Assembly (NCBI RefSeq): GCF_002086155.1
Contig: NZ_MVHE01000061.1
Coordinates: 1 to 32,078 of the forward strand
DNA: 32,078 nt
Direction: 5' to 3'
Origin: Mycobacterium angelicum
GTDB lineage: Bacteria; Actinomycetota; Actinomycetes; Mycobacteriales; Mycobacteriaceae
In this document: piece by piece, positions 7,745 through 15,451 of the stretch
Layout of the letters: each line of letters starts with the position of its first letter
Numbering within the stretch: the first letter of the stretch is position 1
Position numbers and translations under genes: made by a program
Notes under the pieces: model-generated
Database searches by the model: none
Seen by the model: only the letters and a program-made list of their open reading frames with translations
What the model was told of the DNA's origin: nothing

Positions 7745-8605
7745 TCACCCGCGCGCCATGGCCTCCAGCCGGCGGATGCGGTCCTCGATCGGCGGGTGGG
7801 TCGAAAACAGCGACCCGATCCGCTCACCCGCCCGGAACGGGTTGGCGATCATCAGGTGCGCCTGGCTGGCCAGCTGCGGCTCCGGCGGCAACGGCGCCAT
7901 CTGCACACCGCCGGAAATCTTGCGCAGCGCCGACGCCAGCGCCAACGGGTCCCCGGTCAGCACCGCGCCCGACTCGTCGGCCTGATACTCCCGCGACCGG
8001 GACACGGCCAGCCGCACCACCGTCGCCGCGATCGGCCCCAGCAGCGAAACCAACAGCAACGCAAAGGGATTCCCGCCTTCTCTGTTCCCGCCGAACGCAC
8101 CGAACCACAGCGCCATGTTGGCCAGCGCGGTGATCACCGACGCCAGAGCGCCCGCCACACACGAAATCAGGATGTCGCGGTTATAGACGTGCGACAGCTC
8201 GTGCCCCAGCACGGCACGCAACTCGCGCTCATTGAGGATCTGCAGGATGCCGGTGGTGCAACACACCGCGGCGTTGCGCGGGTTGCGTCCAGTGGCGAAC
8301 GCGTTGGGCGCGCTGGTGTCACTGATGTACAGCCGCGGCATCGGCTGATGGGCAGCGGTGGCCAGCTCGCGCACGATCCGGTACATCGCCGGCGCCTGCA
8401 GCTCGGAAACCGGCTGGGCGTGCATGGCCCGCAACGCCAGCTTGTCGCTGTTGTAGTAGGTGTAGACGTTGATCCCGACCGCGAACAGGGTGGCCAGGAT
8501 CAGCGCCGTCCTGCCGAACAACGCGCCGACGAACACGATCAGTGCGGACATACCGACCAATAGGACGAAGGTCTTCAGCCTGTTGGCATGGGGATGCCAG
8601 GTCAT
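7745..8605 (-). CDS. htpX: Membrane zinc metalloprotease HtpX
   Basis: A 286-residue M48-family membrane protease that degrades misfolded membrane proteins. The zinc site HELSH is at residues 135-139, with catalytic Glu136. The third ligand is Glu206 in the conserved SREYQAD segment (204-210). Two hydrophobic segments near residues 12-50 and two at about 145-200 give the usual HtpX topology. The start ATG 8605 is supported by AGGAGG at 8618-8613, 7 nt upstream. The gene follows grcC1 on the same strand, separated by 68 bp that hold a strong hairpin. The length agrees with M. tuberculosis Rv0563. Confidence 0.95.
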   Translation of the reverse strand: MTWHPHANRLKTFVLLVGMSALIVFVGALFGRTALILATLFAVGINVYTYYNSDKLALRAMHAQPVSELQAPAMYRIVRELATAAHQPMPRLYISDTSAPNAFATGRNPRNAAVCCTTGILQILNERELRAVLGHELSHVYNRDILISCVAGALASVITALANMALWFGAFGGNREGGNPFALLLVSLLGPIAATVVRLAVSRSREYQADESGAVLTGDPLALASALRKISGGVQMAPLPPEPQLASQAHLMIANPFRAGERIGSLFSTHPPIEDRIRRLEAMARG

Positions 8606-8622
8606 TAGTGGTCCTCCTAGGA

Positions 8623-8670
8623 GCTTCTAGCTAACCCAACGCCATCATGGCCCGTTGGGTTCCTAGAAGC
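8623..8670 (-). terminator. Strong hairpin between grcC1 and htpX (terminator, attenuator or processing site)
   Basis: CTAGAAGC (8663-8670) pairs with GCTTCTAG (8623-8630), and CGTTGGGTT (8653-8661) pairs with AACCCAACG (8633-8641). This makes 17 paired bases with a small internal bulge and an 11-nt loop. The hairpin lies 3 nt after the grcC1 stop and ends 4 nt before the AGGAGG of htpX. There is no U-tract, so it is not a classical intrinsic terminator. It may separate expression of the two genes or affect htpX translation; which one is inference. Confidence 0.6.
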
Positions 8671-8673
8671 CGC

Positions 8674-9681
8674 CTAACCGTGCCGGCTGATGGTGTAGTC
8701 GACCAGTGCGGCCAGCGCATGCCGGCCCGGAACGTCGGGCAGCAGATCCAGTTCGTGACGCGCCTGCGCCGCGTACTGCGCCAGCACGTCTTTGGCCTTG
8801 GCCATGCCCGGCGACGCCCGCAGCAGCGTCAGCGCTTCGAGCACCTCGGCGTCGTCGCGGACCGGCCCGGCCAGCAACTCCCGCAGCCGCACACTGTCGG
8901 GTCCGGTTTCGCGTAGCGCGTAGAGCATCGGCAGCGTGTGCACACCCTCGCGGATATCGGTGCCCGGCACCTTCCCCGACTCCTGGGATTCGCTGTCGAT
9001 GTCGATGATGTCGTCGGCGATCTGGAACGCAGTGCCCACGATGTTGCCGAGCCGGCTCAGCCGCTCGACCTGGTCTTCGTCGGCGCCGGAAAACATGGCG
9101 CCGAACCGGCCCGCCGCCGCGATCAGGCTGCCCGTCTTCTCGTGCACCACCTTCAAGTACTGCTCGATCATGTCGGCGCCGTCCGGGGCGCCACGCGTCT
9201 CGCGCATCTGCCCCGTGACGAGCTCGGCGAACGTGTCGGCGACGATGCGGACTGCCTCGGGTCCCAGCCAGGACACCAGCCGCGAGGCCGTCGCCAACAG
9301 GTAGTCGCCGGCCAGAATCGCCACATTGTTGCCCCAGCGCGCATTGGCGCTCGGGGCGCCGCGGCGCACCGCGGCCTCGTCCATCACGTCGTCGTGGTAC
9401 AGCGTCGCCAGGTGGATCAGCTCGACGACCGCCCCGGCGGTCGTGACCTCTGCGGCCTCCGGGTTCGGCCCCGTCTGGGCCGCCAGCACGGTGAAAAGCG
9501 GACGGAAGCGTTTGCCGCCGGCCAGGAAGAGGTGCAGCAGCGAATCGGTCATCACCTCGTGGGAACCGCGCAGCTCGGCGTCCATGAGCTGCTCGATCCG
9601 GGCGACACCCGCGCGCACGGTGGCGGCGAATGCGGCGTCGCCGATGTCAACGCCCGCCACCACAGTCGCCGGAGTACTCAC
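8674..9681 (-). CDS. grcC1: Long-chain polyprenyl diphosphate synthase for the menaquinone side chain
   Basis: The 335-residue product is an all-trans prenyl diphosphate synthase. The first aspartate-rich motif DDVMD is at residues 97-101 and the second, DDIID, at 223-227. GGKRFRP (55-61) is the diphosphate-binding segment. It adds isopentenyl units to build the isoprenoid tail, most probably for menaquinone-9 given the men genes around it; the exact chain length cannot be read off. I chose GTG 9681: homology starts there, and the open frame further upstream (to 10101) is antisense to menJ. The start is 21 bp from the divergent menJ start, with a -10-like TATGTT 6 nt upstream and no Shine-Dalgarno, which suggests a leaderless mRNA. 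Confidence 0.93.
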   Translation of the reverse strand: MSTPATVVAGVDIGDAAFAATVRAGVARIEQLMDAELRGSHEVMTDSLLHLFLAGGKRFRPLFTVLAAQTGPNPEAAEVTTAGAVVELIHLATLYHDDVMDEAAVRRGAPSANARWGNNVAILAGDYLLATASRLVSWLGPEAVRIVADTFAELVTGQMRETRGAPDGADMIEQYLKVVHEKTGSLIAAAGRFGAMFSGADEDQVERLSRLGNIVGTAFQIADDIIDIDSESQESGKVPGTDIREGVHTLPMLYALRETGPDSVRLRELLAGPVRDDAEVLEALTLLRASPGMAKAKDVLAQYAAQARHELDLLPDVPGRHALAALVDYTISRHG

Positions 9682-9687
9682 CCGACC

Positions 9688-9695
9688 AACATACT
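9688..9695. promoter_or_regulatory. Overlapping divergent -10 elements for grcC1 and menJ
   Basis: Only 21 bp (9682-9702) separate the two divergent starts. On the minus strand TATGTT (9693-9688) fits TANNNT and ends 6 nt before the grcC1 GTG. On the plus strand CATACT (9690-9695) keeps the key A and final T of a -10 and ends 7 nt before the menJ GTG. The two hexamers overlap by 4 bp, so the promoters should compete. Neither gene has a Shine-Dalgarno in this gap. Confidence 0.5.
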
Positions 9696-9702
9696 GGTGG
9701 GC

Positions 9703-10932
9703 GTGAACAGCACCGCCGCCAAGGCAGACGTGGTAGTCGTCGGCGCCGGACCGGCCGGCTCCGCGGCGGCCGCATGGGCGGCGCGTGCGGGCCGCGACGT
9801 GCTCGTCATCGACTCGGCGAGTTTCCCCCGGGACAAGGCCTGCGGGGACGGGCTGACGCCCCGCGCGGTGGCCGAGCTGCGGCGGCTGGGGCTGGGCGAC
9901 TGGCTGGACGGGCATATCCGTCATCGCGGGCTGCGGATGAGCGGCTACGGCGCCGATGTGGAAGTGGAGTGGCCGGGGCCGTCCTTTCCGTCGTACAGCA
10001 CCGCGGTGGCCCGGGTAGAGCTCGACGACCGGATCCGCAAAGTCGCCGAGGACTCTGGTGCCCGCATGCTGCTGGGGACGAAAGTCGTTGGCGCTCATCA
10101 TGACTCATCGCGGCGGGTGATGTCGGTGATATTGGCCGACCACACCGAGGTGAAGTGTGGGCAGCTGATCGTTGCCGACGGCGCCCGCTCCGCACTGGGC
10201 CGCAAACTCGGCCGGCGCTGGCACAAGGAGACGGTGTACGGGACCGCCGCGCGCGGGTATCTGACCAGCGCGCGCGGCGACGAGCCCTGGCTCACCTCGC
10301 ACCTGGAACTGCGCTCCCCCGATGGCGTGGTGCTGCCCGGCTACGGCTGGATTTTCCCGCTGGGAAACGGCGAGGTGAACATTGGCGTGGGCGCACTGTC
10401 GACAGCCAAACGACCAGCCGACCTGCCCTTGCGCCCACTCATCTCCTATTACACCGACCTGCGCCGCGAGGAGTGGGGCTTCACCGGTGAGCCGCGCGCG
10501 GTGGCCTCGGCGTTGCTGCCGATGGGCGGCGCGGTCTCGGGCGTGGCCGGACCCAACTGGATGCTCATCGGTGACGCCGCGGCCTGCGTCAACCCGCTCA
10601 ACGGCGAAGGCATCGACTATGGGCTGGAGACGGGGCGCCTGGCCGCAGAACTGCTGGACAGGCGCGATCTGTCGCGGCTGTGGCCGTCGCTGCTGCACGA
10701 CCACTACAGCCGCGAGTTCTCGCTGGCACGCAGACTCGCACTGCTGCTGACCTTCCAGCGGTTCCTGCCGGCCGTGGGACCCGTCACTGTGCGTTCCACC
10801 ACACTGATGACCATCGCGGTGCGCGTGATGGCCAACCTGGTGGTCGACGAGGACGCCGACTGGGTGGCCCGGGTGTGGCGCAGCTGCGGGCGGGCATCGC
10901 GGCTCATCGATCGACGGCCGCCGTTCAACTGA
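9703..10932 (+). CDS. menJ: Menaquinone reductase MenJ (geranylgeranyl reductase family)
   Basis: A 409-residue FAD-dependent oxidoreductase. The GAGPAG dinucleotide-binding motif is at residues 14-19. PRDKACGDGLTPRAV, near residue 43, is the family's conserved cysteine motif. IGDAAACVNPLNGEGIDYGL is the second FAD contact. In M. tuberculosis the orthologue (Rv0561c) saturates one double bond of the menaquinone-9 tail, giving MK-9(II-H2). GTG 9703 is chosen because homology starts there; GTG 9697 is an in-frame alternative and the longer open frame upstream is antisense to grcC1. The length is close to that of the orthologue. Pairing head-to-head with the tail synthase grcC1 fits a shared role in quinone tail formation. 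Confidence 0.93.
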   Translation: MNSTAAKADVVVVGAGPAGSAAAAWAARAGRDVLVIDSASFPRDKACGDGLTPRAVAELRRLGLGDWLDGHIRHRGLRMSGYGADVEVEWPGPSFPSYSTAVARVELDDRIRKVAEDSGARMLLGTKVVGAHHDSSRRVMSVILADHTEVKCGQLIVADGARSALGRKLGRRWHKETVYGTAARGYLTSARGDEPWLTSHLELRSPDGVVLPGYGWIFPLGNGEVNIGVGALSTAKRPADLPLRPLISYYTDLRREEWGFTGEPRAVASALLPMGGAVSGVAGPNWMLIGDAAACVNPLNGEGIDYGLETGRLAAELLDRRDLSRLWPSLLHDHYSREFSLARRLALLLTFQRFLPAVGPVTVRSTTLMTIAVRVMANLVVDEDADWVARVWRSCGRASRLIDRRPPFN

Positions 10933-11009
10933 GCACCCCAGTGCAGTTATTCGCGCACCCGCGCGTATTCCAGGACAACGTGCCCAAGACGACGAGGCCG
11001 GGCCCGGCG

Positions 11010-11015
11010 TATAGT
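11010..11015 (+). promoter_or_regulatory. -10 element for the leaderless DUF732 gene
   Basis: TATAGT is a near-ideal mycobacterial -10 (TANNNT, close to TATAAT). It ends 7 nt before ATG 11023, and no Shine-Dalgarno is present. Transcription would begin at the start codon. I see no convincing -35. The element gives this gene its own promoter, independent of menJ. Confidence 0.6.
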
Positions 11016-11022
11016 CCACCTA

Positions 11023-11361
11023 ATGAACGGCAAGAAGCTGGCAATGTCCGCAGGTATCGCAGCAGCGGCGATCGCGCTCGCCGCGCCGGCACAGGCCGAC
11101 GACTACGACGCCCCATTCATGAACACCATTCATGGCTTCGGCATCTACGGGCCGCAGGACTATGACGCCTGGCTGGCCAAGATCAGTTGCGAACGGATCA
11201 GCCGCGGCGTGGACGGCAATGCCTACAAGTCGGCCACGTTCATCCAGAACAACCTGCCGCGCGGCACCAGCCAGGGTCAGGCATTCCAGTTCCTGGGCGC
11301 CGCGCTCGACCACTACTGCCCCGAGCATGTGGGCTTCCTGCAGCAGGCCGGAAACCGCTAA
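11023..11361 (+). CDS. Small secreted DUF732 protein (Rv0559c-like)
   Basis: A 112-residue protein. The N-terminal signal peptide (MNGKKLAMSAGIAAAAIALA) has a likely cleavage after residue 25 in APAQA-DD. The mature part is about 87 residues with two cysteines, near 56 and 99, which could form a disulfide as in other DUF732 proteins, plus the motif GFGIYGPQDYDAW. The biochemical role is unknown. In M. tuberculosis the homologue follows Rv0560c, a salicylate-induced methyltransferase; that gene is absent here, and only 90 bp separate this start from menJ. The TAA stop at 11359-11361 overlaps the convergent menG stop by 3 bp, within the short palindrome CCGCTAAAGCGG (11355-11366). Confidence 0.9.
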   Translation: MNGKKLAMSAGIAAAAIALAAPAQADDYDAPFMNTIHGFGIYGPQDYDAWLAKISCERISRGVDGNAYKSATFIQNNLPRGTSQGQAFQFLGAALDHYCPEHVGFLQQAGNR

Positions 11362-12050
11362 AGCGGCTTATACGCGGCGTGCACGGCCACGATGCCGCCG
11401 CTCAGATTCCGCCACCGCACGCCGGCCCACCCGGCTTGCGAAATCTGGTGCGCCAGCGTCTTCTGGTCCGGCCAGGCCCGGATCGACTCCGCGAGGTAGA
11501 CGTACGCCTCGGGGTTGCTGGACACCGCTCGCGCCACCCGCGGCAACGCCTGCATCAGGTATTCCTTGTAGGCGGTGGCGAACAACGCGCTTGTGGGCGT
11601 GGAGAATTCGCATACCGCCAAACGCCCGCCGGGCGCGGTGACGCGGGCCATTTCGCGTAGCGCAGCTTGCTGGTCGACCACGTTGCGCAGTCCGAAACTG
11701 ATGGTGACGGCATCGAAGACCCCGTCGCCGAACGGCAATCGGGTGGCGTCGCCGGCGACCTTGGGTACCTTGCGGGCAACGCCGGCGGCCAGCATCCCGA
11801 CCGAGAAGTCGGCCGCCACACACCACGCCCCGGACTTGGCCAACTCCACCGTGGACACCGCGGTTCCCGCGGCCAGATCCAGCACTTTCTGGCCGGGCCC
11901 GATGCGCAACGCCGACCGGGTGGCTCGCCGCCAGTGCCGGTCCTGGCCGAACGACAGCACGGTGTTGGTCAAGTCATAACGGCGGGCGACGCCGTCGAAC
12001 ATCGAGGCGACGTCTCGGGGGTCCTTGTCCAGGGCCGCGCGGCTCACCAC
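11358..12050 (-). CDS. menG: Demethylmenaquinone methyltransferase
   Basis: A 230-residue SAM-dependent methyltransferase of the UbiE/MenG family. It catalyses the last step of menaquinone synthesis, C-methylation of demethylmenaquinone at the membrane. Family signatures are YDLTNTVLSFGQDRHWRR (residues 25-42), the SAM motif VLDLAAGTA (56-64), and NPEAYVYLAESIRAWPDQ. Starts GTG 12050 and GTG 12047 are both possible; homology (SRAALDKDPRDVASMFDGVA) begins right after. It is the last gene of the minus-strand operon that begins at 18814 and follows the mannosyltransferase after 48 nt. The stop overlaps that of the convergent DUF732 gene. Confidence 0.94.
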   Translation of the reverse strand: MVSRAALDKDPRDVASMFDGVARRYDLTNTVLSFGQDRHWRRATRSALRIGPGQKVLDLAAGTAVSTVELAKSGAWCVAADFSVGMLAAGVARKVPKVAGDATRLPFGDGVFDAVTISFGLRNVVDQQAALREMARVTAPGGRLAVCEFSTPTSALFATAYKEYLMQALPRVARAVSSNPEAYVYLAESIRAWPDQKTLAHQISQAGWAGVRWRNLSGGIVAVHAAYKPL

Positions 12051-12098
12051 GACGACGCTAGCCGAACCGGGAATGGCGTGCCCGCCGAGGTGTTCGGT

Positions 12099-13244
12099 TC
12101 AGGCGTATCTGGGCCACGATGTCCCGGCCCGCCCGGGGTCGGACAGGACCGCTTCGTAGTGGCCGATCAGCTCGTCGCAGATCACCGCCCAGCCGCGGCC
12201 CAGCACACTGCGCCGGGCCGCCGGCGAGTACCGGTCTCGCTCGTCGATCAAGTGGGCCACCGCGGCCGGCAGCAAGGCTTCGAACTGCGCGACGGGCAAC
12301 AGCAAGCCGGTGCGCTGCGAGGCGACCAGATCGCGTGGGCCGCCGGCGTCGGGGGCGATCACCGGCAGCCCCGACGCCAGCGCTTCCTGCACGACCTGAC
12401 AAAACGTCTCGTGCTCGCCGGGATGCACGAATACGTCCATGCTGGCGTACGCCGTGGCGAGCTCAACGCCATACAGCGCGCCCGTGAAAACCGCTGTGGG
12501 CATTAACGATTGCAGCTTGCGCTGGTCGATCCCGTCGCCGACGATGACCAGCTGCACCGCCCCGGCAGCGGCGAGCACCGCGAGCCGATCCACATGCTTC
12601 TCGGGCGCCAGCCGGCCGACAAACCCGACGATCGGCTTGCCGTACGGCGACCACCGCCGCCGCAGCGCCTCGTCGCGCGCCGACGGCGCGAACCGGATCA
12701 GGTCGACACCCCGTGCCCACCGGTGCAGTCGCGGAAACCCCTGGGCGGCAAGGGCTTCCATGGTTGCCGTGGAGGGCGCCAGGGTGCGGTCGGCGAGGCT
12801 GTGCAGCCGACGGAACCACGCCCACGCGGCCCGCGCGGCGAATGGGATTCCATAGCTGGCCGCGAAACCCGGTACGTCCGTTTGATATACGGCGACGGTG
12901 GGGACGCCGAGGCGGCGCGCGGCGCGCAGCCCGCCGTAGCCGAGCAACGCCGGGGATGCCAAATGCACTACGTCGGGATCGAATCCGCGCAGCACCCGAA
13001 GCAGGCTCGGCGTCGGTACCCCCAGCGGCAGTGTGGTGACTTTGGGGAACATCCGCGACGGCGCCCGGTGTACCCGGACGCCGTCGTGCAGTCGCTCGGC
13101 GGGGGGTTGCCCCGGTGGGGCGTCCGGCGCGATGACGAGGGCCTCATGACCGGTGCGGCGCAGATGCTCGAGTATCCGCACGACCGAGTTGCTGACACCG
13201 TTGACGTTGGGCAGGAACGACTCTGCGACGATCGCAACGCGCAC
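12099..13244 (-). CDS. mgtA: GDP-mannose-dependent alpha-mannosyltransferase, GT4 family
   Basis: The 381-residue product is a GT-B fold retaining glycosyltransferase. The N-terminal acceptor domain starts MRVAIVAESFLPNVNGVSNS. The donor domain has GRLAPEKHVDRL (residues 210-221; Arg211 and Lys216 bind the sugar nucleotide phosphates) and an EX7E motif at Glu279-Glu287 (HETFCQVVQEAL). The M. tuberculosis orthologue Rv0557 (MgtA, earlier PimB) mannosylates a glucuronic-acid-containing diacylglycerol and is linked to lipomannan-type glycolipids; the same role is likely but inferred. It acts at the cytoplasmic face of the membrane. The start is GTG 13244. It sits within the men operon, 62 nt after the small membrane protein gene. 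Confidence 0.9.
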   Translation of the reverse strand: MRVAIVAESFLPNVNGVSNSVVRILEHLRRTGHEALVIAPDAPPGQPPAERLHDGVRVHRAPSRMFPKVTTLPLGVPTPSLLRVLRGFDPDVVHLASPALLGYGGLRAARRLGVPTVAVYQTDVPGFAASYGIPFAARAAWAWFRRLHSLADRTLAPSTATMEALAAQGFPRLHRWARGVDLIRFAPSARDEALRRRWSPYGKPIVGFVGRLAPEKHVDRLAVLAAAGAVQLVIVGDGIDQRKLQSLMPTAVFTGALYGVELATAYASMDVFVHPGEHETFCQVVQEALASGLPVIAPDAGGPRDLVASQRTGLLLPVAQFEALLPAAVAHLIDERDRYSPAARRSVLGRGWAVICDELIGHYEAVLSDPGRAGTSWPRYA

Positions 13245-13306
13245 GCCACCACAGTGTCAGCGGCGACTGTCGCAAAGGTTGCCGACGGGCGTACGGGACG
13301 CGAAAT

Positions 13307-13795
13307 TTAGCGATTGAGCCGCTTGTCCAGCAACGCCAACCCGACCAGCGCGACCGCAGCGGCCAGCCAGGCAACCACCGCGATGGATCCCGCGGGAATG
13401 ATCGCCAGTCCGGCGTTGCGGTGCTGCACCCGCACCAGGTTGGGGTCCTTCTTGTTGTATTCCACGTAGATCCGCATGCCGGTGGCCAGCTCGGACGGAT
13501 ACAACACACCGAGCTCGGGCCGGTAGGTGACCCGCTCGGGGGTGACGAACTCGATGGTCGAGCGCCGCGGCCCGGCACTGAGCACCTCAGCCTGAGCGAC
13601 GCCCATATTGCTCTCGATCGCCAGATCATCGCGCCAGGCACCGGCGACCAGCAACACCGACTGCAGCGTCACGAGCGCCGTCACCACCAGAATGGCGATT
13701 CGCACCCAGCGCACCACGATCCGGGCCCGGGTGTCCGGGAGATCCGCACTGGTACCGTGAATCAGGATGCGCAGCAACCGTTTCGGCGAAATCAT
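13307..13795 (-). CDS. Conserved membrane protein (Rv0556-like)
   Basis: A 162-residue protein with two hydrophobic segments: residues about 26-47 (VRIAILVVTALVTLQSVLLV) and a C-terminal pair near 128-156 (AIIPAGSIAVVAWLAAAVAL). Between them is a soluble, beta-rich region with ERVTYRPELGVLYPSELATG. This could be an extracytoplasmic loop of a DUF3592-like protein, a tentative comparison. ATG 13795 overlaps the menD stop by 4 bp (ATGA), which points to translational coupling and decides against the longer frame up to 13945. Function is unknown; strict conservation inside the menD-menG operon suggests a link to quinone or envelope metabolism. Confidence 0.85.
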   Translation of the reverse strand: MISPKRLLRILIHGTSADLPDTRARIVVRWVRIAILVVTALVTLQSVLLVAGAWRDDLAIESNMGVAQAEVLSAGPRRSTIEFVTPERVTYRPELGVLYPSELATGMRIYVEYNKKDPNLVRVQHRNAGLAIIPAGSIAVVAWLAAAVALVGLALLDKRLNR

Positions 13796-15426
13796 AGGGC
13801 CGCTTTGATGGCGGCATGCAGCTGACGCAGCGAGGACCTGTCCGCTTTGACCTCCAGCACCCGCATGCCGGCACCGGTTTCGTCGAGGGCGGTCGCCAAC
13901 TCGTCGGCCTCGATCTGCCGGCTCTCCACGTGGTAGGCGCGACACAGCGCGCCCACGTCGACGTCGTGCGGGGTGCCGAAAACCCGCGACGAGACGTCGG
14001 AGAACCGCGGGTCGCCCTGCTCGAGCAGTTCGAAGATGCCGCCGCCGTTGTCGTTGGAGACCACGATGGTGAGCTGTCGCGGTGTCGGCTCGGTGGGACC
14101 GATCAGCAGCCCGGAGCTGTCGTGGACGAAAGTCAGGTCGCCGATCAGCGCGATCGTGCGCCCCTGATGGGCCAGGGCCGCCCCGATGGCGGTGGACACC
14201 GTGCCGTCGATGCCGGCCACGCCGCGATTGGATCGCACCTGGATGCCGTGCGTATCCAGCCCGACCAGCGCCGCGTCGCGCACCGGGTTCGACGCGCCGA
14301 GCACCAGCTGGTCGCCCGGGCGCAGCGCGTCCGCCACGGCCGCGGCCACGTGCAGGCCGGTGGTCAGCGGGTGCGCCGCGAGCTGGGATCGCACCGCACG
14401 CAGCGCATGCTCATGCACCTCCGCGCAGCGGTGCAGCCACGCCGGGTCGGGTGTCCCGGTGGTGACCGCCCGGGTACCGGTGGCCTGTGAGTTGCCCGAG
14501 ACATCCGGCCAGCGCGGCCCGGTGGTCAGCGCGTACACCGGCACCTTGGGATCGGCCAGCAAGGCCGATACCGGGCGGTGCAGCGTCGGGCGGCCCAGCA
14601 TGATCACCTGCTGAGGGCGCAGCAGCGGCAGCGCCAGCGGATGCAGCGGATTGGCACCGGCGGGTGCCGTCGGCTCGGCGACGGTCGGCAACTCCGCCAG
14701 GTTGGGATGTACGCCGGCGCCATGCCCGGCGATGACGACCGTGTCAGCGGACAGGTCGATGTCCAGCGGCTGGTCGAAGGTGACCGGCGGCGTATAAGTC
14801 CACGGGCGACCGTCGGGCCGGCCGTCGGGGGTGCCGGCGCCGTATGGTTCCGGGCCGGGTACCAGCGGTTCACGCAGCGGGATGTCGAAGTGCACCGGGC
14901 CGGCGTTCGCGGTGCGAGAACCGGTGGCAGCGGCCAACACTCGGCAGGTAGCAGAGCGCCAGGTCGCGTTGTGGGCAGCCAGCCGATCGGGTGCATTCTC
15001 GGCCAGGCCCAGGCTGATGGTGGCGCGCACCTGCGAGCCGAAGTAACCCAACTGCTCCATGGTCTGGTTTGCCCCGGTGCCCAACAGTTCGTAGGGCCGA
15101 TTGGCCGAGAGCACGATCAGCGGCACCCGGGCGTAGTTGGCCTCCACCACCGCCGGGCCCAGGTTGGCCACCGCGGTGCCCGACGTCATCGCGATGCACA
15201 CCGGCGCGGATTTGTTGGGGGCGCCGATGGCCAGACCGATGGCCAGGTAGCCGGCGGTGCGTTCGTCGATGCGCACGTGCAACCGGATCCGGCCGGCCCG
15301 GTCAGCGTCCTGCAGCGCGAAAGCCAGCGGCGCGTTCCGCGAACCGGGGCATAACACCACGTCGCGGACGCCGCCGCGGATCAGCTCGTCAACGACGACG
15401 CGCGCTTGAGTCGTCGACGGGTTCAT
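13792..15426 (-). CDS. menD: MenD, SEPHCHC synthase (ThDP-dependent)
   Basis: A 544-residue thiamine diphosphate enzyme that joins isochorismate and 2-oxoglutarate, the first committed step of menaquinone synthesis. LCPGSRNAPLAFAL lies at residues 25-38. The catalytic Glu55 of the cofactor (IDERTAGY) matches the numbering of the M. tuberculosis enzyme. The Mg/ThDP motif is GDLTFVHDSSGL (429-440) through SNDN (457-460). In M. tuberculosis the enzyme is allosterically inhibited by the downstream product 1,4-dihydroxy-2-naphthoate; whether that applies here was not tested. The start ATG 15426 lies 25 nt after the bpoC stop. The stop overlaps the next gene by 4 bp. Confidence 0.95.
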   Translation of the reverse strand: MNPSTTQARVVVDELIRGGVRDVVLCPGSRNAPLAFALQDADRAGRIRLHVRIDERTAGYLAIGLAIGAPNKSAPVCIAMTSGTAVANLGPAVVEANYARVPLIVLSANRPYELLGTGANQTMEQLGYFGSQVRATISLGLAENAPDRLAAHNATWRSATCRVLAAATGSRTANAGPVHFDIPLREPLVPGPEPYGAGTPDGRPDGRPWTYTPPVTFDQPLDIDLSADTVVIAGHGAGVHPNLAELPTVAEPTAPAGANPLHPLALPLLRPQQVIMLGRPTLHRPVSALLADPKVPVYALTTGPRWPDVSGNSQATGTRAVTTGTPDPAWLHRCAEVHEHALRAVRSQLAAHPLTTGLHVAAAVADALRPGDQLVLGASNPVRDAALVGLDTHGIQVRSNRGVAGIDGTVSTAIGAALAHQGRTIALIGDLTFVHDSSGLLIGPTEPTPRQLTIVVSNDNGGGIFELLEQGDPRFSDVSSRVFGTPHDVDVGALCRAYHVESRQIEADELATALDETGAGMRVLEVKADRSSLRQLHAAIKAAL

Positions 15427-15451
15427 CAGTACAGGGTGGCACAGCGCCCGA

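Noticed and set aside
8938..9702. 255-residue N-terminal extension of menJ
   Set aside because: It is antisense to grcC1; family homology starts at GTG 9703.
9682..10101. 140-residue N-terminal extension of grcC1
   Set aside because: It is antisense to the conserved FAD domain of menJ and has no prenyltransferase homology; GTG 9681 fits the family start.
11355..11366. CCGCTAAAGCGG as a bidirectional terminator between the DUF732 gene and menG
   Set aside because: The 5-bp arms leave only two bases for a loop and there is no U-tract; it may simply reflect the overlapping stop codons.
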